The position numbers and the translations under genes were made by a program. Positions 42,501-51,222 of a stretch of 64,000 nt of DNA are shown here, piece after piece. Location of the stretch: contig JAHLWT010000248.1 of the NCBI GenBank assembly GCA_019057775.1, positions 9,135 through 73,134 of the forward strand, read 5' to 3'. Under the pieces are notes generated by a model that was given only the letters and a program-made list of their open reading frames with translations, was not told the DNA's origin and made no database searches. Numbering within the stretch: position 1 is the stretch's first letter; each line of letters starts with the position of its first letter. Source of the stretch: Promethearchaeota archaeon. GTDB taxonomy: Archaea; Asgardarchaeota; Lokiarchaeia; Sigynarchaeales; SOKP01.

Positions 42501-43994
42501 AAATCCCAAACTATTGCTGCGTTGCTTGATGAGTATCTATGTAGACGTAAAAATATTAAAACAAGAATTTTAATTACTTCTTTTTCTTATGCGGCACTTA
42601 GAGTAGTGATTGAAAAAATAAGGGAAAGTAGGGACAAAGATGGTAATCATACTCTTTCCTCTCAGACTCAGATAGTTTTCTTACGATCAGAAAGTAAAGG
42701 TCCAATAGAATTAAAATCGGGGTACCGAAACGTTGATGACCTTGTACGAAGACAAGGAGGCTCGTGGAGATGGAATAATCAGACTCATATTATTACAAAT
42801 ACCCAACATTTAGAGGAGCAATTAGAAGATACATGCATACTATTTGCCAACGCACATCAATTATTCCGCTTAACAGAAAGGGTAGACGATGATTTTACAT
42901 TCGATCTTATATGTGTTGATGAAGCTAGCCAAATGCCTGTTGATCATTTCATGTCAAGTCTTCAATTCATTCATAAACCTTCATTAAAAATACTACTGCC
43001 TGAAGGATTTGAAACTCCACGTTCGAAAATTACAGACTTAGCTAAAATTGAACATTTGTCTTTAGATCAGGAGAATAATATCGACGCCCTTACTAAAGTT
43101 GTTATTGTTGGGGACCATAATCAATTACCACCTGTACGGACCATTTCTCCACCAAAAAACCTTGAGCCCGTATTGAGCAGTTTATTTACTTATTATGTTG
43201 ATGGCCACCAGATACCAAGTAAGCAGCTTAAAATTAATTACAGATCTCATAAAGATATTGTCGAATTTACGTCCTCTTTGGGTTTTTACAAGGGATTAGA
43301 AGCACATGAAAGTAACGCAAATCAGCTTTTAGATGGTGATATAAATAACGTAAAAGAAACGTGGTTAAAGATTGTACTATCTCCTAACAGAGTAATATGT
43401 TCAATTACACACAAAAGTAAGTTTGAAATTGGAATCAGTATGCTGGAAGCGTACTTAGTAAAGAAGATAATCTTAGGGTATTATAAAATGATAAACCCTA
43501 AAGATAAGGTTGAGGAGACAGAGTTTTGGACAAAGAAAGTGGGAGTTGTCGCCCCTCATAACGCCCAAGGAACTACCATAATCAAAAGTTTATATCAAGA
43601 ATTAAAATTGATCACCCATCTTAAAAAAGAGATTTTAATGGATTATTTAAAGAATTCAGTATATTCAGTGGAAAAGTTTCAAGGCTCTGATCGGGATTTG
43701 ATCGTCACCTCAATAGGTCTTTCAGATGTAGATAAAATTAGTGATGAGGCTGATTTCATCTTTAATATTAATCGGTTTAATGTCCTGACTTCACGGGCAA
43801 AACATAAGTTAATATTTATTGCCAGTAAAGAGATTCTTAACTATATCCCTGATGATAGGAAAATTATTGAGAGTTCCTCAAAATTTGGTTTATACGTTAA
43901 TAAATTCTGTAATAAGCGCCTTAATCTTAAAATAATAAATGAGGAAGATGAAAAGAAAAAATCTCAAAAGATTAAATTCAGATTTAAACAATAA
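39519..43994 (+). CDS. PD-(D/E)XK nuclease fused to a superfamily 1 (Dna2/Upf1-like) helicase
   Basis: 1491 residues. The N-terminus carries a Cas4/RecB-like nuclease: CDRRLFLELG (first Cys), RPDIIIIG as the acidic strand, ISIFDIKKTQ as the D-x-K strand, and GCGYCQYIEDCKTTLGC supplying further Cys for an iron-sulfur cluster as in Dna2 and AddB. The C-terminus is a complete helicase: GPPGTGKSQ (from residue 989), LICVDEASQMP, VVIVGDHNQLPPV, KINYRSHKDIVEF, VEKFQGSDRDLIVTS and FNVLTSRAKH. The middle 500 residues are unassigned. The family resembles TM0106-type RecB-like nuclease-helicases. It may process DNA ends or defend against foreign DNA; this is inference. A JAMM peptidase gene follows in the same direction. 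Confidence 0.9.
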   Translation: MIKKQRKNNFNKTLLLSSVITKCDRRLFLELGKKKPELWLDPVRKTIDPKRKPLTSELLKELGKVYEQEAYSRLKKLPNVKYREINGKVDKLKLGSSEFSQLFKYLTEHAGEDIFLLEFEYTIPKSFFENFFPDKKEGDEIPVNYGKQRPDIIIIGNTINAIISKNIELLANGDFREVPQDEADNRFGISIFDIKKTQEERIGKKHFVEVFYYMWTLAHYLKISNLDTKFYVRANFNGIFPEHELVTLDSVKNLHDILTKSLVTSINWEESRRIFFRLTRKIRNLWDKSPCAIESIPLNIHQGCGYCQYIEDCKTTLGCTDHSNPSEWDLRLIPFTSQSIAEQLINEFGFITIDDVVKKIDNIIVGSIPKPLYSELPLLKLKAQALAENQLKYPGYDQTHSFAIPQFSPIALTFGVEYDTNNEKVFVGGIYYKIFIFPGVRYYTKISTWWKIWREALKVDTSPSDICTELNTHLLQEIPLEIVTRVLNYLKKLDGISILLKGEENRPGTEVVYRFSEVNNDLSKNSEAMIAKHMISQLYILLDLSTILEDYVYNESDDGKLMYKPDTSLFYWGQNQLRHFEEMIERNLGFIVDDDEIRDYYERFLLYFAPSDTEVANPYQHKKIFDVQKFAESFVGVPNIINYTWHSIAEKLFSYKFSKKFWIPHFNFLDLNNWLRSLSDKITPKKKREIQSEIQGQQLIKLNMIDQIRSYFQRKASTSISKNARPMNRSKYRSVILPSEYHAIAHVWYIFSMRTSTMQQQEAEFYRTMFPDYSIGKMMAARVDNIRLVDHKENKIYYKFSIKGLSSNMKLKEGERVLLIPHKKRDLNPNFEMYKWSVIIKSIIWNSDINGNEIITEDTKNDVFSLCKNEGIPAPKEWFIYPVKFDPWSTKLYKATKRGLFQRENFGMSWLGHRLSYIWNIRTNPELFWPSEWNFTTPSIYLYAPELLVNIKSSALVHELLTPIYPKPDISQVEAITNSLQNTISAILGPPGTGKSQTIAALLDEYLCRRKNIKTRILITSFSYAALRVVIEKIRESRDKDGNHTLSSQTQIVFLRSESKGPIELKSGYRNVDDLVRRQGGSWRWNNQTHIITNTQHLEEQLEDTCILFANAHQLFRLTERVDDDFTFDLICVDEASQMPVDHFMSSLQFIHKPSLKILLPEGFETPRSKITDLAKIEHLSLDQENNIDALTKVVIVGDHNQLPPVRTISPPKNLEPVLSSLFTYYVDGHQIPSKQLKINYRSHKDIVEFTSSLGFYKGLEAHESNANQLLDGDINNVKETWLKIVLSPNRVICSITHKSKFEIGISMLEAYLVKKIILGYYKMINPKDKVEETEFWTKKVGVVAPHNAQGTTIIKSLYQELKLITHLKKEILMDYLKNSVYSVEKFQGSDRDLIVTSIGLSDVDKISDEADFIFNINRFNVLTSRAKHKLIFIASKEILNYIPDDRKIIESSSKFGLYVNKFCNKRLNLKIINEEDEKKKSQKIKFRFKQ

Positions 43995-44102
43995 ATAAGG
44001 TTAGAATTAGTTTGAAAAATGTAGAAGATTTCCAATCAGAACTATTGATTGATTTTAGAAAATTATTTTATGATGTAACTTTTTTTTATATTGAGGATAC
44101 TA

Positions 44103-44768
44103 ATGGATATTATCGAGGACCAATATCAAAAAGTAATTGAGGCTTTTCCAAATACGATTCTTGTAAATAATTTTATTTCCCATCTTAAAATTCCATTAAT
44201 GAATGAAGTTTTTTTAGATATTGATTATTCTAAATATCCCAAAAGACCTAAAGTAAAATTGACAAAAGCCGATGGACAAATATATAAAAAAGTAGATAGG
44301 ATGATCTCATCTTTAATGAGTTGGAAAAAGAAAAATACCATCTCTATCGTAGAACTGATTACTGAAATTTTAGCATTTATTGAGGGTATGCGATCAAATA
44401 CAATAACAATAAATAAAGATTTAATTAATGGTATATTAGCTTTGTGTCGAGAACATCATCCAAGAGAAATTCTAGGCCTCCTAAGGGTTGATAAAGGTAT
44501 AGTTACTGAATTTATTTTACCACCCGGAGCAGTAACATCTAATAAGTCAGGAGTATATTATCCTAGAAGAATACCGTCGGACCGCTCACTTGAAGGAACC
44601 GTCCATTCTCATCCTAATGGAAATCCCAACCCCTCCCCAACTGATTTAAAGAGTATTTTTATGAAAGGAAGGTTTCACATCATTGTTGCTTATCCTTATG
44701 TTGATTTAAACAGCGCTAAATGTTTCGATCAAAAAGGAAAAATAATTAAACTTCAGATTATAGATTGA
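44103..44768 (+). CDS. JAMM/MPN (JAB1) metallopeptidase
   Basis: 221 residues from the ATG at 44103; a TTG at 44091 would add four residues only. The JAMM zinc motif is complete: Glu in REILGLL, then HSHPNGNPNPSPTDL (H-x-H-x7-S-x2-D). Such enzymes remove ubiquitin-like or SAMP modifiers (Rpn11, AMSH, archaeal JAMM1). About 100 helical N-terminal residues of unknown role precede it (LTKADGQIYKKVDRMISSLM). It is about 108 bases downstream of the nuclease-helicase in the same direction and could be co-transcribed. Asgard archaea carry ubiquitin-like systems, so deubiquitination-like activity is plausible, but no ubiquitin gene is seen here. Confidence 0.85.
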   Translation: MDIIEDQYQKVIEAFPNTILVNNFISHLKIPLMNEVFLDIDYSKYPKRPKVKLTKADGQIYKKVDRMISSLMSWKKKNTISIVELITEILAFIEGMRSNTITINKDLINGILALCREHHPREILGLLRVDKGIVTEFILPPGAVTSNKSGVYYPRRIPSDRSLEGTVHSHPNGNPNPSPTDLKSIFMKGRFHIIVAYPYVDLNSAKCFDQKGKIIKLQIID

Positions 44769-44812
44769 TTCAATATTAATATCTTTATATTTAATTAATT
44801 GAGCTTCCAAAA

Positions 44813-45409
44813 ATGTTATTACAAATAAAAAAATTCTCAGCAAAGCTTTTACGACCATTAGCCAAGAAGCTAGTTAGAGTACCGGCAAATGTTATTACAC
44901 TTTTAGGCTTGTTATCCGCTGTAGTAACTTTTTTTGGATTCATATTCAATTTCTTGCCAATAATAATTATTTTTCTATTTATTACTGAATTTTTCGACCA
45001 ATTAGATGGTGTGGTTGCTCGGCTTCAAGGTCCTACAAAATTGGGTGCCTTCTATGATTCTACATTAGATCGAATTGGAGATTTTTTCTTATTTTTTGGA
45101 GTAATTCTAAGTGGGTATACAAGTGTAATAATAGGTGTTATAGCATTAATGGGTGCTTTTCTTACTTCCTACACTCGAGCGAAAATTGAAGCACTTGGAG
45201 TAGACAATATGTATGGGGTTGGGATCATAGAACGCACTGATCGTGTGCCAATATTTTTTATTGGCGCCATTCTACAAATCTGGTTCTCAAAAGCTATTTG
45301 GTGGACAATGGTTTTCCTTGTAATTTTTTCAATAATTACTGTTCTTCAGCGAATGATATATGCTTATCGTAAATTTTCTTCAAAAGAGGAAAAGGATGAA
45401 AACAGTTAA
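44813..45409 (+). CDS. CDP-alcohol phosphatidyltransferase (archaetidylinositol-phosphate-synthase-like)
   Basis: 198 residues with about five membrane helices. The family signature is complete: DQLDGVVARLQGPTKLGAFYDSTLD, that is D-x2-D-G-x2-A-R-x8-G-x3-D-x3-D. The amidated alcohol is joined to CDP-archaeol to make a membrane lipid headgroup. The close fit to archaeal AIP synthases suggests inositol-phosphate as acceptor, but phosphoglycerol is possible. The next gene is convergent. Family very sure, substrate less. Confidence 0.9.
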   Translation: MLLQIKKFSAKLLRPLAKKLVRVPANVITLLGLLSAVVTFFGFIFNFLPIIIIFLFITEFFDQLDGVVARLQGPTKLGAFYDSTLDRIGDFFLFFGVILSGYTSVIIGVIALMGAFLTSYTRAKIEALGVDNMYGVGIIERTDRVPIFFIGAILQIWFSKAIWWTMVFLVIFSIITVLQRMIYAYRKFSSKEEKDENS

Positions 45410-45440
45410 TAATGGAATATATTTTATAGAAATTTTCAAT

Positions 45441-46088
45441 TCATGCAATTATTATTATTCCCACTAAAGTTCCTTTAGGAATATCTTCTGCCTTAGCTCT
45501 GCTAGCGATAGGAAAAATATCCCAGCCTGCTTGAGCAATCATTTTATAAACATCGATCCCTACTGCTTCCATAGAGGGTCTTGCTCTTAAAGAAAATCTA
45601 CATCTTTTACCTTCCATTGCTATACAATTCTCTTCTAATCCACAAAACGTATGTCTACATGAACCTGCTGCAAAGCCAAATGCTAAATAATGACCATCAT
45701 AGAAAGCGGCAGATTCAATATCACCAACAATCTTGTAAACCTGCTGAAAAACGGCGACCCTTTCTTTTATTGTAGCTTTATCTCTAATAATAACTTCAGA
45801 AGGAACATCAATACTGAAAAAAATTGCCCATGAATATTTTTCTAGATATTTCCTGAGTTCTGCTGGTTTCAGAGTATTTGGGGGACAATGAGCTCCTACA
45901 CCATATCCAAAACATCTAGGAACCTGACACTTTAGAATCACTCGGTCATCTACAGGGATCTCTTCAGTTTTAATAATTTTAGCCTTATTGGCTCCCAATT
46001 CGATTGCTTTTTCTTTATAGCTTTCAAGATCTTTTTTGAGAGCAGTCTCGTCGAGATCAAGAGATATTTTTCTGATTTTTTTACTCAT
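45441..46088 (-). CDS. DUF2284 metal-binding protein
   Basis: 215 residues. The Cys pattern CQVPRCFGYGVGAHCPPNT, then CRHTFCGLEENC, CRFSLRARPSME is typical of DUF2284, a predicted iron-sulfur or metal-binding family common in anaerobic archaea and bacteria. It is convergent with the phospholipid synthase gene. Role unknown; redox or cofactor-related is likely. Confidence 0.87.
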   Translation of the reverse strand: MSKKIRKISLDLDETALKKDLESYKEKAIELGANKAKIIKTEEIPVDDRVILKCQVPRCFGYGVGAHCPPNTLKPAELRKYLEKYSWAIFFSIDVPSEVIIRDKATIKERVAVFQQVYKIVGDIESAAFYDGHYLAFGFAAGSCRHTFCGLEENCIAMEGKRCRFSLRARPSMEAVGIDVYKMIAQAGWDIFPIASRAKAEDIPKGTLVGIIIIA

Positions 46089-46168
46089 ATATTTAGCTTA
46101 CATGTGAATTAATTTAAAAAGATAGTTATAAGATTTTAAAATCAAATTCTGCTTGATTTACAAATTAT

Positions 46169-46828
46169 CTAAAATTGTTGACGACCGAATAAGAAAATAT
46201 TAAGTCCCATAATAATAGTTGTTAAAGAAACTCCAAGTGTTAAAGCCAGAATGACTGGATTTAATGATTCTATGTAAATGGTAGGTAGAAGAATTATGGA
46301 TGATAATTGACCCCCTAAATAAACTGAAAGAATGGCTGCAACAGGGATAGATGAGACGAGGACTCCAATTAAAATCCCAATCGAACACGTAATTGCCATT
46401 GCAGAAATACTAATAATTAAAGATTCAAATGTTTCATTCAAGAAGTATTCCGTCAATCCAACTGTAAATATATCAATTATCATACCCACAATAAGTGAAA
46501 TAATTACTGCGATAATTAGACATAAGAATACACTAAAAAATTTTGCTAAAAGGAGACTACTTCGTTTTACGGGTCGAATTAGAAATAATTCATAAACATG
46601 CTGATTTTTTTCACTGACAATAGAAGTACTAAGCATAACAGATGAAAGAGTTCCTCCGATACTTGACACAACCATCCCTACTAAAAATGAAATAGGTAAC
46701 CCTTCTGTATCCGGCTGTAAAAAATGTATTATAAAAGATAATAAAGGTAATCCGAACCATAAAACAATCATTACTTTTGATTTTGCATATCCCATTAACT
46801 CATCAAGGAAAAGTAATCTTAGGCTCAT
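46169..46828 (-). CDS. ABC exporter permease (ABC-2 type)
   Basis: 219 residues with six membrane helices and a short cytoplasmic N-terminus (MSLRLLFLDELMGYAKSK), the ABC-2 layout. VSEKNQHVYELFLIRPVKRSSLLLAKF is the usual cytoplasmic loop that contacts the ATPase. The start overlaps the ATPase gene by four bases, so the pair makes one exporter. Substrate unknown. Confidence 0.88.
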   Translation of the reverse strand: MSLRLLFLDELMGYAKSKVMIVLWFGLPLLSFIIHFLQPDTEGLPISFLVGMVVSSIGGTLSSVMLSTSIVSEKNQHVYELFLIRPVKRSSLLLAKFFSVFLCLIIAVIISLIVGMIIDIFTVGLTEYFLNETFESLIISISAMAITCSIGILIGVLVSSIPVAAILSVYLGGQLSSIILLPTIYIESLNPVILALTLGVSLTTIIMGLNIFLFGRQQF

Positions 46829-47775
46829 TCAACTTCACCTCTAACATATTTCAAATAAACTTCCTCTAAACTCGGTTCTAAAACATTAAATTTACGAATT
46901 TGACATTTCTGATTTGAAATTTGGCCTAAAATCTGTTGAATAGCCTCATCTATATCTACATCAGGTTTTAAATGAATTATTTGCTTAACTAATTTTACCT
47001 CTTCAATATAATCTACACTTGAAAGTTCTTTCAAATCATGGCAAAGTGGAGTATTTTTAGCCACTACAATCTCTATTAAGTTACCTACATGGAAGGCACT
47101 CTGAAGCTCCTCAGGAGTTCCTATATTTAGAATATGTCCTTTATCCACGATTCCAATTTTACCTGCAATATCTTGGACATCATTTAATATATGTGATGAA
47201 AACAATATCGTTTTACCCTGTTTAGCAAGTTTTTTGATAATTTTTTTGAATTGAAATCTCATTGTTGGATCTAATCCTGATAATGGTTCATCTAAAACCA
47301 AAATTTCAGGTTCATGTAGAAGTGCCTGGCCCAATCTTAGTTTTTGAAACATTCCCCCCGAGAGATGAACTATTTTTTTATATCTTACGTTAGAAAGATC
47401 TAATAATTCTAAAACTTCTTGAGTTCGGGTTTCAAGAGTTTCAGAACTAAGCCCAGATAAGCGACCAAATGTCTTAAAGGCATGGTCCACAGTACGCCAT
47501 CCCTGAAAATGGGCTTCTTGTGGATGATATCCAATTAAATTATATAAATCCTTTCTATTGGTTGCTATATTTTTCCCATAAATAAATACGTCTCCTGTAA
47601 AATCTCTAATCAAGCCTACTAATATTTTTATCGTAGTTGTTTTACCAGCCCCATTTGGTCCGATATATCCAAATACTTCTCCCTTCTGGATTTTAAAAGA
47701 AATTTTATCTAAGGCTTGTATATCTTTATACTTTTTAGAAACATCCCGAAATTCTATACAATCAACAGATTTCAT
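46825..47775 (-). CDS. ABC transporter ATP-binding protein
   Basis: 316 residues. Walker A is GPNGAGKTTTIK, the Q-loop is in GYHPQEAHF, the signature is LSGGMFQKLRLG, Walker B is ILVLDEPLSGLD, and the His switch is in SSHILND. The extended C-terminus (120 residues after the switch) is typical of drug or lipid exporters such as the NatA/DrrA group. It is the first gene of the two-gene exporter operon. Confidence 0.93.
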   Translation of the reverse strand: MKSVDCIEFRDVSKKYKDIQALDKISFKIQKGEVFGYIGPNGAGKTTTIKILVGLIRDFTGDVFIYGKNIATNRKDLYNLIGYHPQEAHFQGWRTVDHAFKTFGRLSGLSSETLETRTQEVLELLDLSNVRYKKIVHLSGGMFQKLRLGQALLHEPEILVLDEPLSGLDPTMRFQFKKIIKKLAKQGKTILFSSHILNDVQDIAGKIGIVDKGHILNIGTPEELQSAFHVGNLIEIVVAKNTPLCHDLKELSSVDYIEEVKLVKQIIHLKPDVDIDEAIQQILGQISNQKCQIRKFNVLEPSLEEVYLKYVRGEVE

Positions 47776-47892
47776 TATTGAAATATAAATCCTCTTTTTT
47801 ATCTATTCTGAGTCTATAAATTGAAGATCCTATAAATAATTTATCTCTATTGCTCGTTCTATAAAATTATATCAGAATATATGATGGAATCT

Positions 47893-49041
47893 TTATTTTC
47901 TAACTCTAGGTGGAGGAACAAATACTTTTCTCATTCCTTCTAACAATGAAATTGCATTTTCCGAGCAAAAATGAGCACATACACCACACCCTATACACCA
48001 TTCAGCATTTCTTTCAGCTTTATCCTCAGCATTTAATTCTATTGCATCTATAGGACATTTTTCTACACATGTACCGCATCCATTACACAGCTCTGTATCA
48101 ATTTCAGAAATATAATTTGTCCAATTCATTAACGGTAATACCCCTTCTCTCCACATTTCGAATGTAGCGCAACAATCTTCACAACAATTACATATACTTG
48201 TTTCTTCTTTGTTAATATCTTCATGAGGATGAAAAGCCTTGTGAACAAGCCCAGCTTCTTCAGATTGTTTCATAATTCGTATAGCTTCGTCTTTAGATAT
48301 CATCCTAGCAAATCCCTGTTCACTAGTATACCGTGCTGATTTCCCAAATGTAAAACAATTTTCTCTCAATTCCGTTTGTTTACAAGGATTTCCTAATAAA
48401 TCTTTATGGTGTCTACAAAAACAATGTCCAACTGCGATCTCATCAAATTTATTAATAAGTTCCTCTATATCTTGTGTGAGAACAATAGTTTCCTCTGGGA
48501 CCTCTATTTCTTTATTGATTGAAATTTGGATTTTATCACCTGTTACAGAGTTTTCTAATATCGGCATAGTTCTATCTATTGGTGGAAATTTTTGGAATAC
48601 AGGTAACAGTGCATCATATTTGTCTTGTACAATCTCCTTAGTTTCGTCAAATAATTTCTTAAAGAGATTTGCTAATCTTTTATTTTCTTCAGAAACTTCA
48701 AGTTCAGACATAAAAATGTACTCAAAAGGTCCAACCATCATTAAAGGGAGTAATCTATAAATCATAATACCTTTAGAACTAGGTTGGTTGAAGATAACGC
48801 CCTTTTTTGCGAGTTTTTCGACTTTTTTTAAGATTTCTTCTTCAGATAACTTACTTCTTTTTTTTAACTCTTCCATTGTCTGTGATTTTTTTAGTTTAAA
48901 TGCCATTATGAAATTCAATTCATCCTCCTCGATTAAATATTTAAGAATCTCTATTAATGTTTCATTTACTGGAAATGGAAGCCTTCCAGCCATGGCAATT
49001 ACTCGTGCTACCTTCTTATATTTTTCGTCAATCAATTTCAA
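47893..49041 (-). CDS. Ferredoxin-like protein with N-terminal winged helix
   Basis: 382 residues. The N-terminus (about 1-110) reads like a winged-helix regulator or sensor (KKSQTMEELKKRSKLSEEEILKKVEKLAKKGVI). Then follow Cys-rich segments HCFCRHHKDLLGNPC and ICNCCEDCC. At the C-terminus are two classical 4Fe-4S clusters, CNGCGTCVEKCP and CIGCGVCAHFC. This arrangement is common among uncharacterised archaeal redox proteins. Electron transfer linked to a regulatory or enzyme domain is likely. It is a single gene, divergent from purD. Confidence 0.85.
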   Translation of the reverse strand: MKLIDEKYKKVARVIAMAGRLPFPVNETLIEILKYLIEEDELNFIMAFKLKKSQTMEELKKRSKLSEEEILKKVEKLAKKGVIFNQPSSKGIMIYRLLPLMMVGPFEYIFMSELEVSEENKRLANLFKKLFDETKEIVQDKYDALLPVFQKFPPIDRTMPILENSVTGDKIQISINKEIEVPEETIVLTQDIEELINKFDEIAVGHCFCRHHKDLLGNPCKQTELRENCFTFGKSARYTSEQGFARMISKDEAIRIMKQSEEAGLVHKAFHPHEDINKEETSICNCCEDCCATFEMWREGVLPLMNWTNYISEIDTELCNGCGTCVEKCPIDAIELNAEDKAERNAEWCIGCGVCAHFCSENAISLLEGMRKVFVPPPRVRK

Positions 49042-49220
49042 TCTTATTCTATTTAGTTTTTGAGTTAGTTTTCAATAATCTTTGAATATTTATTTCTATT
49101 TTGGAACTTTAAAAAAAGGACTAATAATAATTACTTGGTTAATAATTAATGTTAAAATTATTTGATCTCCTAATTATGTATTGTAATAAATTAAGTAAAT
49201 GTTTTTTGTGTTGAAAAATA

Positions 49221-50540
49221 ATGGTAAATTGTTTAATTATTGGCCATGGAGCGAGAGAACATGTTATCGGTGAAGCACTCGTTAGAGGAGGCGCTGATTT
49301 ATATGCCTTTATGAGTTTTAAAAATGCGGGATTAGAAGATTTAAGTAAAAATATAAAAATTCATTCTGAAACTGATTTTAAAGAAATTATTGATTTTTGT
49401 TCAGAAAAGAAAATTGATTTCACTGTAATTGGACCTGAAGCTCCTTTAGTAGTAGGGATCGTTGATGCGTTGGAAAAAGCAGGTATTCCGTGTGTAGGAC
49501 CTAAAATCGAAGCAGCTCAACTAGAAGGATCTAAAGTGTTTACAAGAAATTTACTTGAGAAATATAAAATCCGTTCAAATATTAAAAGCAAAATGTTTGA
49601 TTCAATGGAGGGATTAGAAAACTATATTGAAACTATGGGAGACGAGAATATCGTTGTGAAACCTGATGGTTTAACAGGAGGAAAAGGCGTCAAAGTTTAT
49701 GGAGATCATCTATTTTCACGGCAAGATATTATAGGGTATTGCCAAGAGTTAGTTAGTCAAAAAAGCCGATTCATCATCGAAGAAAAGTGCGATGGAGAAG
49801 AATTTACATTACAAACGTTTGTAGATGGCAAAAATGTCATTGGAACCCCCTTAGTCCAAGATCATAAAAGAGCCTACGATGATGATAAAGGGCCAAATAC
49901 AGGAGGAATGGGCTCTTATTCTATGGAAGATCATCTCATGCCCTTTATTTCTCAATCAGATGTTAATGAAGCGTTAAATGATATGAAGAAAACAGTAGCA
50001 GCAGTTAAAGCTGAAACAGGAGTTGAATATAAAGGTTTCTTATACGGTCAATTCATGAAAACAGCCACAGGTATTAAGCATATTGAATATAACTCTCGAT
50101 TTGGAGACCCTGAAGCCATGAATGTGTTACCCTTACTGAAAGGTAATCTTGTGGATATATGCTGGGCAATAATCAATGGAAATTTAAAAGGAAATTTCGA
50201 ATTTGATAAAAAGGCAACTGTGTGTAAATATCTTGCTCCAGAGGGATACCCTATTAGCCCAAAGAAAGACGAATTAATAAGTGTAGATAAAAATAAATTA
50301 GAGAAACTTGGTGCCAGATACTATTATGCTTCAGTATATAGGAAAGATGATATGATTTATACAACTACATCTAGAGCGATGGGAATATTAGGGATTGCAA
50401 ATTCGCTGGAAGAGGCTGAAAAAATTGCGGAACAAGGTGTTGGGTGTATCACAGGGAAGTTATTTCATAGAACCGATATAGGTACTCGAAAACTATTAGA
50501 GAAAAGAATTAACCATATGAAATTTCTCTTAAACAAATAA
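49221..50540 (+). CDS. purD: Phosphoribosylamine-glycine ligase
   Basis: 439 residues, ATP-grasp enzyme of purine synthesis: phosphoribosylamine plus glycine plus ATP gives GAR. The start MVNCLIIGHGAREHVIGEAL matches the family's opening GxGGREHA. Other marks are GPEAPLVVGIVDALEKAGIP, VVKPDGLTGGKGV (ATP loop), GGMGSYS and EYNSRFGDPEAM (metal site). No other pur genes are in this window. It is a single cistron, divergent from the ferredoxin-like gene. Confidence 0.95.
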   Translation: MVNCLIIGHGAREHVIGEALVRGGADLYAFMSFKNAGLEDLSKNIKIHSETDFKEIIDFCSEKKIDFTVIGPEAPLVVGIVDALEKAGIPCVGPKIEAAQLEGSKVFTRNLLEKYKIRSNIKSKMFDSMEGLENYIETMGDENIVVKPDGLTGGKGVKVYGDHLFSRQDIIGYCQELVSQKSRFIIEEKCDGEEFTLQTFVDGKNVIGTPLVQDHKRAYDDDKGPNTGGMGSYSMEDHLMPFISQSDVNEALNDMKKTVAAVKAETGVEYKGFLYGQFMKTATGIKHIEYNSRFGDPEAMNVLPLLKGNLVDICWAIINGNLKGNFEFDKKATVCKYLAPEGYPISPKKDELISVDKNKLEKLGARYYYASVYRKDDMIYTTTSRAMGILGIANSLEEAEKIAEQGVGCITGKLFHRTDIGTRKLLEKRINHMKFLLNK

Positions 50541-50608
50541 TAAATTCAATTTTTATAATCTATAATCATCAAATTATTAGTATTTTCATGATATTATTTT
50601 CATGAACT

Positions 50609-51085
50609 ATGAATTGGCATGAACAAAATGCTGAATTTAACGCCTTTATAAAACAACTTTTTCATAAAAGTGATTGGCAAAAAAGAGCAGAAGCAGCTAG
50701 ACAGCTAGGATTATTAGAAGATGGTAGATCAATTAATTTACTATGTAGAGCTCTAAAATCAGAAAAAGATTATGTAGTTATAAACAAGATAATTGAAGCC
50801 TTAGGTAGGATTGGAGATGGAAGAGCTACTCTTCGAATCATCGAAAAGCTCAATGAAGAACAAGAAAAATTAGAAATGGATAAATATCGGATTATTTATA
50901 TTTTAGAGAGTCTCACAAGAATTAAAGATAAAAGAGCATTAAAACATGTCAGCCGATTTTTAGATTATCCAGATGATGAAATACAAAAATTAGCTCAAAA
51001 AACTTTTGATATAATTCAACCAAATTGGAGAGATATGATAAAAAGAGCACGTAATAAACCAATAGAAGATATTTTCAAATTTTAA
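50609..51085 (+). CDS. HEAT-repeat protein
   Basis: 158 residues of helical pairs: WQKRAEAARQLGLLEDGRSI, then VVINKIIEALGRIGDGRATL, then YRIIYILESLTRIKDKRALK. The GDxRA turn is typical of HEAT/PBS-lyase-type repeats, which bind proteins. It follows purD by about 70 bases. Function unknown. Confidence 0.8.
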   Translation: MNWHEQNAEFNAFIKQLFHKSDWQKRAEAARQLGLLEDGRSINLLCRALKSEKDYVVINKIIEALGRIGDGRATLRIIEKLNEEQEKLEMDKYRIIYILESLTRIKDKRALKHVSRFLDYPDDEIQKLAQKTFDIIQPNWRDMIKRARNKPIEDIFKF

Positions 51086-51222
51086 TGAATTAGAAATTAT
51101 TTACCTTAATATCAAAGCACTTTTCTTATGTACTAATAAGTTCTTAATAAGAAGTTTATTAAGTTATTCTAACCGCTTATTATTTTAAAATTTAGATATT
51201 TCTTTTCTTTTCACAATAAAGC

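Noticed and set aside
44012..44140. TTG-started frame of 42 residues before the JAMM gene
   Set aside because: Weak start, overlaps the JAMM coding start, and no family features. It may be a leader peptide but cannot be supported.
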